Source of the DNA: an uncultured Bacteroidota bacterium
GTDB lineage: Bacteria > Bacteroidota > Bacteroidia > Flavobacteriales > Flavobacteriaceae
Assembly: GCA_902593075.1 (NCBI GenBank)
Contig: CACJHA010000015.1
Location: 1 to 33,869 of the forward strand
Reading direction: 5' to 3'
Length of the DNA stretch: 33,869 nt
Shown here: piece after piece, positions 27,097-33,869 of the stretch
Numbering within the stretch: position 1 is the stretch's first letter
Layout: each line of letters opens with the position of its first letter
The notes under the pieces: model-generated
The model's input: only the letters and a program-made list of their open reading frames with translations
The model's database searches: none
What the model was told of the DNA's origin: nothing
Position numbers and translations under genes: made by a program

Positions 27097-27577
27097 TTGA
27101 TATCTTCTCAATTGACAAACCAAAGGATAAAATACCAAATAAATTTTTGTCCCCTTTGATTTGACCAATTTTTCTGTTTGCTTGCTTTATTTGAAAAATA
27201 TAAGGAGGTGGAAAAGATGGTTTCCAATTTCTCTTCCATGATAGTTTACTCTCTTTAATACTAGAGAATCCTTTCCCAAGCCACTCTCCTTTATTATTAG
27301 CCATCATATATTCTAATGTATCTGTTTCATAAACTTTTTGATTTGATTTTAAACTTGCAATCAGAAAAATATTTGAAAAGGGATAATCATTGTTATTTCT
27401 TACATGAAAGAAAATATTGGAAGAAAAATTAATGGTATCACTTATTTCAAATTTAATTGATTCTTCAAGGTCCCAACCATTTAAAATTTCTTTATCGAAT
27501 CTTATTACGTTACTATCAACACAGCTTGTTAATATACAAAATATTAAAATCGACATGACCCATTTCATTGTATTCAT
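27089..27577 (-). CDS. gldH: Gliding motility lipoprotein GldH
   Basis: Lipobox ILTSC; about 160-aa GldH pattern (RNNNDYPFSNIFLIASL, DTLEYMMANNKGEWLGKGFSSIKESKLSWKRNWKPSFPPPYIFQIKQANR); immediately upstream of PBP1A. Confidence 0.9.
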   Translation of the reverse strand: MNTMKWVMSILIFCILTSCVDSNVIRFDKEILNGWDLEESIKFEISDTINFSSNIFFHVRNNNDYPFSNIFLIASLKSNQKVYETDTLEYMMANNKGEWLGKGFSSIKESKLSWKRNWKPSFPPPYIFQIKQANRKIGQIKGDKNLFGILSFGLSIEKISNE

Positions 27578-27592
27578 AAGATTAACAATATT

Positions 27593-28597
27593 TTAGATTT
27601 TTTTATAAATTCTTTTAATTATTTTTTTTCCTTTTCTTAAATTTTTTTGTTCCTCTAAACTAAGATTATTAATTTCTTGACATTCAATCGAACAACATCC
27701 ATTAAGTAATTTGTTGCAGCTTTTACATTGTATAAATAGCAAATTGCAAGCAACGTTAGAACAGTTTATATGATTATCACATTTTGAGCCGCATTGATGA
27801 CAATTTGAAATTACATCATTTGTTATCTTCTCAGACAAACGATTATCAAAAACAAAATTTTTCCCAGTGAATTTGTTTTCATAGTTGTTTTTTTTTACTT
27901 GATGAGCATAGCTTATTATTCCTCCATCAAGCTGAAAGACATTTTTAAAGCCCTTGAATTTCAAATATGCTGAGGCTTTTTCACATCTAATTCCACCAGT
28001 GCAATAGAGAAGTATTTTCTTATTCTTATTTTCATTTTCGAATTTCTTATCTATAAAATTTATTGATTCCTTGAATGAATCAACATTAGGGGTTATAGCT
28101 CCATTAAAGTGACCTATCTCACTTTCATAGTGATTCCTCATATCAATGCAAGACGTTCCTTTTTCTGATAAAATTTTATTAAATTGTGTTGCATTCAGGT
28201 GTTTACCAACATTAGTTGGATCAAAATTTGTCTCTTGAATGCCATCCACGACTATTTGATCCCTTACTTTTATTTTAAGTTTAAGAAAAGAATTTAAGCT
28301 GTTTTTAATAGCAAAATTTAATCTTACCCCTTTTAGAGGATCAATTTGGTCTAATTCAGTTATAAAAGTGCTTACTTGTTTCTTTGGTAAAGAAAGTTGT
28401 GCATTTATACCCTCTGCAGCGACATATATTCTTCCTAGGACTCCTATTTTAGACCATGATGAAAACAAATAGTTTCTAAAAATAGATAAGTTTTTAATTT
28501 TAAAATATTTATAAAAGGATAGTGTAAGTCTGTCTTCTCCAGACTTCTCTAGAAGTTCTTTACTCTCCTCATTACTTAGTCTATTATACAGATTCAT
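27593..28597 (-). CDS. trhO: Rhodanese-domain oxygen-dependent tRNA uridine(34) hydroxylase
   Basis: Rhodanese active-site loop LLYCTGGIRCEKASAYLKFKGFKNVFQLDGGI; Cys-rich C-terminus CHQCGSKCDNHINCSNVACN...CKSCNKLLNGCCS typical of YceA/TrhO. Confidence 0.94.
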   Translation of the reverse strand: MNLYNRLSNEESKELLEKSGEDRLTLSFYKYFKIKNLSIFRNYLFSSWSKIGVLGRIYVAAEGINAQLSLPKKQVSTFITELDQIDPLKGVRLNFAIKNSLNSFLKLKIKVRDQIVVDGIQETNFDPTNVGKHLNATQFNKILSEKGTSCIDMRNHYESEIGHFNGAITPNVDSFKESINFIDKKFENENKNKKILLYCTGGIRCEKASAYLKFKGFKNVFQLDGGIISYAHQVKKNNYENKFTGKNFVFDNRLSEKITNDVISNCHQCGSKCDNHINCSNVACNLLFIQCKSCNKLLNGCCSIECQEINNLSLEEQKNLRKGKKIIKRIYKKI

Positions 28598-28721
28598 TTT
28601 TAAAATTTATTGCAAATTTAAATTAAATTGATAATCTTTAAAAAGTAAGCTACATTGTTAATAATACATTGAATTGCTAAGTTAGGAAAAGAAGATAAAT
28701 TGGTATTTTTAAATAAAAATT

Positions 28722-29717
28722 ATGAGTCAAGATAAGTCCGCTAAATTAAAATCTCTACAACTAACCCTTGATAAACTTGATAAAACTTATGGTAAAGGTG
28801 CTGTTATGAAATTGGGAGATGAGGTTGTTGAAAAAGTAGAGGCAATTTCTTCTGGTTCTATAGGGTTAGATATTGCATTAGGAATTGGCGGTTATCCTAG
28901 AGGCAGAGTAATCGAAATTTATGGCCCTGAATCATCAGGTAAAACTACTTTAACCTTACATGCTATAGCTGAATGCCAAAAAAGTGGTGGAATTGCTGCT
29001 TTTATTGATGCCGAACACGCCTTCGACAGATTCTATGCTGAAAAATTAGGGGTTGATATAAATGAATTAATTATTTCACAACCTGATCACGGAGAACAAG
29101 CTTTAGAAATTGCTGATAATTTAATCCGTTCCGGGGCAATAGACATAATCGTTATTGACTCTGTTGCCGCCCTCACTCCAAAAAGCGAAATTGAAGGTGA
29201 AATGGGAGATTCAAAAATGGGGCTTCATGCAAGACTAATGTCACAGGCTTTGAGAAAACTTACTGGTTCTATAGCAAGAACCAATTGCGCTGTTTTCTTT
29301 ATTAATCAGCTAAGAGAAAAAATTGGTGTGATGTTTGGTAACCCTGAAACAACAACTGGAGGAAATGCTCTAAAGTTTTACGCATCTGTCCGTTTAGATA
29401 TTAGAAGATCAACACAAATAAAAAGTACTGAAGCCGAGGTATTAGGAAATAGAACAAGAGTGAAAGTGGTTAAAAATAAGGTTGCTCCACCATTTAAAAC
29501 AGCTGAATTTGATATTTTGTACGGAACAGGTATTTCAAAAATAGGTGAGATAATTGACATATGTGTTGAAACTGAGATAATAAAAAAATCCGGTTCCTGG
29601 TTTAGCTACGGAGAAACAAAACTAGGTCAAGGTAAAGAAGCTGTAAAAAAGTTGCTGGAGGATAATCCTGAGTTATTAGAAGAGCTTGAGAAAAAAATTA
29701 TCAGCTCTATTGATTAG
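28722..29717 (+). CDS. recA: Recombinase RecA
   Basis: Walker [55 protein letters not shown]. Confidence 0.99.
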   Translation: MSQDKSAKLKSLQLTLDKLDKTYGKGAVMKLGDEVVEKVEAISSGSIGLDIALGIGGYPRGRVIEIYGPESSGKTTLTLHAIAECQKSGGIAAFIDAEHAFDRFYAEKLGVDINELIISQPDHGEQALEIADNLIRSGAIDIIVIDSVAALTPKSEIEGEMGDSKMGLHARLMSQALRKLTGSIARTNCAVFFINQLREKIGVMFGNPETTTGGNALKFYASVRLDIRRSTQIKSTEAEVLGNRTRVKVVKNKVAPPFKTAEFDILYGTGISKIGEIIDICVETEIIKKSGSWFSYGETKLGQGKEAVKKLLEDNPELLEELEKKIISSID

Positions 29718-30517
29718 TTTTTTTTAATATTTTTTTCTTTTGTTACCGCTTTTTCATGAGTTTTTAAAGAATCTTGTTTGAGTCCCTTAAAGATAACTCC
29801 CCAGACTTGCTTCTTAAAGTCATTTAATTTATTAATGTTTTTTGGTGGATATATTTTTTTAAAAGTTTTTACTCTTAATTGTCCAGGATATCCAAATCGG
29901 GGATACCAAGGGAATTTACGCTTGCAATCTAAAAAGCTCATAGGAATTATTGGAATTTGGTGATCAATAGAAATCTTAAATGCTCCCCTTTTAAATTCAT
30001 TTAAAAAAATCGTATCATCGGTATATTTAACTTCAGGGAATATACAAATACTATAGCCTAAAGAAAGTTGCTTATCTACCCTTCCGTATACTCCCCATCT
30101 GCTTTTTTTGGAACTTCTATCTACCATGACAGCAGCTCTCTTGTATATATATCCAAATATTGGAATTTTTACTAGTTCTTTTTTACCAACGAAAACAAAA
30201 GGATTTTTTGAAACCTGAAACATAACAAAAGGATCAATGTAACTAGTATGATTTGCGACTAATATAAATGATTCACCAACAGGTAGCTCTTCTTCATAAT
30301 CAACTTTGGTGTAAAAACCAGACAGAAATAATATAAATGGTGACCAAATATACCTAGCGCACCAAAAAATAAAATTGTATCCTTTAGGATGAATAGAAGC
30401 AATAGCCAAAAAAGGGAATAAAAAAATTACAGGTATAGAAGCTAGTAGATAAAACCATGCCCGCCAAATATATAGAATCATTAATCTCATTTGCTCAAAT
30501 GTAGAAAATAAAAACAT
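29714..30517 (-). CDS. plsC: 1-acyl-sn-glycerol-3-phosphate acyltransferase-like protein
   Basis: NHTSYIDPF (NHx4D), [54 protein letters not shown]. Converges on recA with a 4-nt overlap of the 3' ends. Confidence 0.93.
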   Translation of the reverse strand: MFLFSTFEQMRLMILYIWRAWFYLLASIPVIFLFPFLAIASIHPKGYNFIFWCARYIWSPFILFLSGFYTKVDYEEELPVGESFILVANHTSYIDPFVMFQVSKNPFVFVGKKELVKIPIFGYIYKRAAVMVDRSSKKSRWGVYGRVDKQLSLGYSICIFPEVKYTDDTIFLNEFKRGAFKISIDHQIPIIPMSFLDCKRKFPWYPRFGYPGQLRVKTFKKIYPPKNINKLNDFKKQVWGVIFKGLKQDSLKTHEKAVTKEKNIKKN

Positions 30518-30531
30518 TTATTTAAAAAAAT

Positions 30532-30539
30532 TAACTTTG
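30532..30539 (+). promoter_or_regulatory. Bacteroidota-type -7 box TAACTTTG upstream of trpS
   Basis: Exact match to the TAnnTTTG consensus, 16 nt before ATG 30555. No convincing TTG -33 element seen at expected spacing. Confidence 0.45.
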
Positions 30540-30554
30540 TCAAAAACAATTCCA

Positions 30555-31529
30555 ATGGCCAGAGTATTAACAGGTATACAAAGTACGGGTGTCCCTCACT
30601 TAGGAAATATCTTAGGGGCAATCATTCCGGCTATTAAAAGATCCAAAATAAAAGGTAATGAATCTTTTCTATTTATTGCTGACCTGCATTCGTTGACACA
30701 GATAAAGAATTCTGATGAATTAAAGAAGAATACTATAAACACGGCAGCAGCTTGGTTATCTTTCGGTTTAGATACAAAACATACCGTTTTTTATAGACAA
30801 AGTGATATCCCAGAAGTAACTGAACTAGCATGGTATTTAAGCTGTTTTTACCCCTATCAACGTCTCACATTATCTCATTCTTTTAAAGACAAATCAGAGA
30901 ATTTAAAAGACATAAACTCTGGATTATTTTATTATCCTGTATTAATGGCAGCAGATATTTTACTTTACGATGCAAACATAGTCCCTGTTGGGAAAGACCA
31001 ATTACAGCATTTAGAGATAACCAGAAATATTGCTTCGCGATTTAACAATCATTTTGGTGATACATTTATAACTCCAAAAGCTGAACTTGAACAAAATTCT
31101 AGTTATGTTATTGGAACAGATGGAAACAAAATGAGTAAGTCAAAAAATAATATAATAAATATTTTTCAAGACGATACTCTGCTTAAGAAACAAATAATGA
31201 AAATTAAGACTGAATCAATAGCGATTGATGAACCTAAAAATCCAAACAATTGCAATGTTTTCAAAATTTTTTCATTGGTTGCTGATGAAAAAGACATAAA
31301 TATCTTGAAAAAAAGGTATTTTTCAGGTGATGTTGGATTTGGTGAGGCTAAGAAAATTCTTTTAAATGAAATAAAAAATAAATTTAAAATTGAAAGGGAT
31401 AAATTTAATTTTTTGATCGGTAATACAGAACTCGTTGAGAAAGAACTTGAAATTGGATCTAAAAAGGCGAAGAACTTTGCAAATAAAGTATTAAACAGGG
31501 TTCGACTAAAACTAGGTTATGATAAATAA
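30555..31529 (+). CDS. trpS: Tryptophan--tRNA ligase
   Basis: MARVLTGIQSTGVPHLGNILGAI (HIGH-type motif), DLHSLT, PVGKDQLQHLEITR, KMSKSKNN. Start moved from TTG 30537 to ATG 30555. Confidence 0.97.
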   Translation: MARVLTGIQSTGVPHLGNILGAIIPAIKRSKIKGNESFLFIADLHSLTQIKNSDELKKNTINTAAAWLSFGLDTKHTVFYRQSDIPEVTELAWYLSCFYPYQRLTLSHSFKDKSENLKDINSGLFYYPVLMAADILLYDANIVPVGKDQLQHLEITRNIASRFNNHFGDTFITPKAELEQNSSYVIGTDGNKMSKSKNNIINIFQDDTLLKKQIMKIKTESIAIDEPKNPNNCNVFKIFSLVADEKDINILKKRYFSGDVGFGEAKKILLNEIKNKFKIERDKFNFLIGNTELVEKELEIGSKKAKNFANKVLNRVRLKLGYDK

Positions 31530-31567
31530 TCCTATTAATCGATAATTTTATTTATTATCTTTAATAC

Positions 31568-32563
31568 GTGGATTTGATTAAAGAAATAGAAAAACTACTA
31601 TACTTTCACGAATGTGTAACAGTTCCTAATTTTGGCTCATTTTTAGTTAGTAACACGAAGGCAAAAATTGATTTCAAAAGAGGAAAATTTATATCGCCTA
31701 AAAGAAAAGTCTCATTTAACGCTCTGATTAAACAAAACGATGGAATTTTAGCAAAATATATTTCATCAAATCAAAATGTTAGCTATAAATATGCCTTAGA
31801 GGAAATTGACGAAAAAATAAAAATATGGTTTCAAAAAATAAAAATTGATACCTTAATTTTCAAAAATATAGGAGAATTCTATTTAAACACTGAAAATAAA
31901 ATTTGTTTTCAAGCATACAACACCGAAAATTTTTCACATAATTTTTATGGACTTGAAGATTTTAACAGGTTACCATTAAACGAGAGTGAGTTAAAAATTA
32001 TTACAAATAAAGAAAAAAACACTAAAAATATTATTATGGACAATGATAAAAATGAAAACTTAGCATTTGAACCTGAGTCAAAAGATTCAGCAAAAAAAGG
32101 TAAATTTAAAATAGTGGCAATAATTACCTCCTTGATTGTTTTGTCAGTTTTGGGATATTATTTTGGGAATGAATATGTTCAAAATGAGAGGATCCGTTCA
32201 ACCGAAATTGCACAGAAAAAAATTAAAAATAATGTACAAAAAGCGACATTTGACATTGGTTCAATTTCCTCTTTAGAATTAAATGTTAAGGCAGTTATAG
32301 AAACCGTTGAAGATGATACAGTTTTGGTAGAACAAGGGGATTTCTACAGTGTAATTGCTGGTAGTTTCAGGGATGAAAGAAATGCCGATAAACTTTTAAA
32401 CAAATTAAAATCAGAAGGTTTTGACGCCTCTTATGCAAAAAATAGTCCCTCAGGACTGTTTAGAATAGCCTACGGAAGACTGAAAACAAAAAGAGAAGCT
32501 TATCAATTATTAAATTTTGTTAAGTTCACGCTAGAGCTTGATGCTTGGTACCTTGTAGAGTAA
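31568..32563 (+). CDS. HU-CCDC81-like + TM + SPOR domain protein
   Basis: GTG start; N-terminal IEKLLYFHECVTVPNFGSFLVSNTKAKIDFKRGKFISPKRKVSFNALIKQNDGILAKYIS; TM IVAIITSLIVLSVLGYYFG; C-terminal SPOR FYSVIAGSFRDERNADKLLNKLKSEGFDASYAKNSPSGLFRIAYGRLKTKREAYQLL. Confidence 0.92.
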   Translation: MDLIKEIEKLLYFHECVTVPNFGSFLVSNTKAKIDFKRGKFISPKRKVSFNALIKQNDGILAKYISSNQNVSYKYALEEIDEKIKIWFQKIKIDTLIFKNIGEFYLNTENKICFQAYNTENFSHNFYGLEDFNRLPLNESELKIITNKEKNTKNIIMDNDKNENLAFEPESKDSAKKGKFKIVAIITSLIVLSVLGYYFGNEYVQNERIRSTEIAQKKIKNNVQKATFDIGSISSLELNVKAVIETVEDDTVLVEQGDFYSVIAGSFRDERNADKLLNKLKSEGFDASYAKNSPSGLFRIAYGRLKTKREAYQLLNFVKFTLELDAWYLVE

Positions 32564-32567
32564 AAAA

Positions 32568-33779
32568 TTATAGTCTATAAATCCATCCCTTTGGATTTAG
32601 TGGAGTGCTTGATTGAAAAATACTGAATTTGAGTTCTGTTTTACCTGTTGTGGGATTAGTAAAAACTTTACCAATTTTTTCTTTTGGTCTTAAAGATTGT
32701 CCTTTCTTAACATAAACCATTTCTAAATTTGTATAAGCTGTAATATAGTTTCCATGCTGAACTAGTACAGTAGGGTTACTTCCTTTATAGCTTAAAACTG
32801 TCATTACAATTCCTTTAAATATAGCTCTTGCATCAGCAGTTTGATTTGTAGCTATTGTAATTCCATTGCTTTTTATTTTTGTAGTCCTAACTACTGGATG
32901 GACTTGTGTCCCAAAATTTTGAATTACAATTCCTTCTTCTACAGGCCAAGGAAGTTTACCTTTATTAGCATAAAAACTTTTACCAACTAATTTTGCTTCT
33001 GGGGTAATGCTAAATTTTAAAGTGCTCGGAGATGAAGTTTTTCTGTTTGCGTTGGCGATAGCAACTCTAATTAGGCGCTCTATTTCTTTATCAAATGCAG
33101 CAATTTTTTTCTCTTTTATTCTAATTCTGTATTCTAAATCTTTTTGTTTTTTAATTAAGTTTCCAATCATTAATTTCTGATTTTCTATTTCTTTCTGGTA
33201 AATCAATTGTGATACTTGGTTATCTCTAATCAAAGATTCTTTATTTACTTTTTTTGAAAGCAATTCTACGTTTAGTTTATTTAGCAAATTCGTTTTTTTA
33301 TTTATAATTTCACCTTGTTTTTTTCTATGTTTAGCATACTGACTAAGGTATTTAAATCTATTATATGCTTGATAAAAAGATTCTGATGAAAATAAAAACA
33401 TCAATCTGCTTTGACGGCTTTTACTATAATATGACTTTCTAATCATATTTGCATAATCATCTTTTAATTTGACGATTTCAATTCTTAGAATTTCAATATC
33501 TCTTTGATTGATATTTATCTTTTTAGAAATTAAATTGATTTCTTGGTTAGTGACCTTTATTAACTTCTTTCGAACTTTGATCTTAACATCCAAGTCTTGA
33601 ATTTCATCAAGTGCTGATTTTTTTATATTGTTATTAGAAAATAAAATTGAGTTAATCTGTTTTATTTCATTAACTAGTATTGCTTTTTCTTTTTCTAGTC
33701 TTTTTTGTGTCTGTTGCTGGGATTGGCAATAATTTGCATTTAAAAATTGTAAAAAAAATAGAAAAAGGTATTTCTTCAT
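32568..33779 (-). CDS. EnvC-like murein hydrolase activator (coiled coil + degenerate M23/LytM domain)
   Basis: Signal peptide, long coiled coil, C-terminal LytM-like domain LPWPVEEGIVIQNFGTQVHPVVRTTKIKSNGITI...VLVQHGNYITAYTNLEMVYVKKGQSLRPKEKIGKVFTNPTTGKTELKFSIF. Confidence 0.94.
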   Translation of the reverse strand: MKKYLFLFFLQFLNANYCQSQQQTQKRLEKEKAILVNEIKQINSILFSNNNIKKSALDEIQDLDVKIKVRKKLIKVTNQEINLISKKININQRDIEILRIEIVKLKDDYANMIRKSYYSKSRQSRLMFLFSSESFYQAYNRFKYLSQYAKHRKKQGEIINKKTNLLNKLNVELLSKKVNKESLIRDNQVSQLIYQKEIENQKLMIGNLIKKQKDLEYRIRIKEKKIAAFDKEIERLIRVAIANANRKTSSPSTLKFSITPEAKLVGKSFYANKGKLPWPVEEGIVIQNFGTQVHPVVRTTKIKSNGITIATNQTADARAIFKGIVMTVLSYKGSNPTVLVQHGNYITAYTNLEMVYVKKGQSLRPKEKIGKVFTNPTTGKTELKFSIFQSSTPLNPKGWIYRL

Positions 33780-33868
33780 ATTTTTATTTTACTATATCCT
33801 TGGGGTAGTTTAAATGGAATTGTAAGCTCATCGGGATAGTCTACTCTAATAAATTCCAAAATTATTGA
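33776..33868 (-). CDS. C-terminal end of a protein continuing beyond the window, probably DUF4292-like
   Basis: Minus-strand frame SIILEFIRVDYPDELTIPFKLPQGYSKIKI*; ATGA overlap with the EnvC-like start; PFKxPxGY ending and position upstream of the EnvC-like gene fit DUF4292 proteins. Confidence 0.55.
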   Translation of the reverse strand, partial: SIILEFIRVDYPDELTIPFKLPQGYSKIKI

Positions 33869-33869
33869 G

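Noticed and set aside
29378-29963. ORFs at 29378-29560 (-) and 29778-29963 (+)
   Set aside because: Antisense to recA and plsC, respectively; both host genes are unambiguous.
31556-31563. TATCTTTA as a -7 box giving a leaderless HU-CCDC81/SPOR transcript
   Set aside because: One mismatch to consensus and no clear -33 element; too weak without transcript mapping.
1-33869. CRISPR arrays, tRNA/rRNA genes, transposons, integrases, toxin-antitoxin or defence genes
   Set aside because: No regularly spaced repeats, no recognisable transposase, integrase or defence motifs; intergenic gaps are mostly too short for RNA genes. A tRNAscan/Infernal/DefenseFinder run would be decisive.

Overview
The window is AT-rich chromosomal DNA with gene content typical of a marine-type Flavobacteriia/Bacteroidota (SusC/SusD, GldH, HU-CCDC81/SPOR protein, TAnnTTTG-like promoter box, lipobox proteins, no obvious Shine-Dalgarno signals). 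I place about 27 coding regions in four blocks. (1) About 1-9.2 kb: part of a sulfated-glycan utilisation locus, with the 3' end of one sulfatase, SusD, SusC with an N-terminal STN signalling domain, a FecR-type anti-sigma factor, and a divergent ECF sigma factor followed 1 nt later by a lipoprotein sulfatase. (2) About 9.2-23.9 kb: an accessory peptide/amine-metabolism block, with a divergent DUF885-like protein, a large Asp-box (BNR/VPS10-like) beta-propeller protein, an APC permease abutting an unusual aldo/keto reductase-RidA fusion, a frame-disrupted secreted ORF, a lipoprotein esterase, prolyl oligopeptidase, fructosamine kinase, three tiny membrane proteins (one DUF2905-like, one absent from the ORF track), a class V aminotransferase-like protein with a Tat-like N-terminus, and a beta-barrel protein. 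(3) About 23.9-28.6 kb: an LpxR-like lipid A deacylase, PBP1A, GldH and TrhO. (4) About 28.7 kb to the end: RecA, PlsC, TrpS, HU-CCDC81/SPOR, a degenerate LytM EnvC-like protein and the tail of a probable DUF4292 protein. I saw no CRISPR array, rRNA, tRNA, transposase or recognisable defence system. The most unusual items are the AKR-RidA fusion whose RidA domain lacks the usual catalytic arginine, and its direct coupling to an amino acid permease. The small-membrane-protein cassette, the frame-disrupted ORF and the apparently degenerate DUF885-like and LytM domains also merit a second look. I cannot demonstrate a wholly new system from sequence alone.
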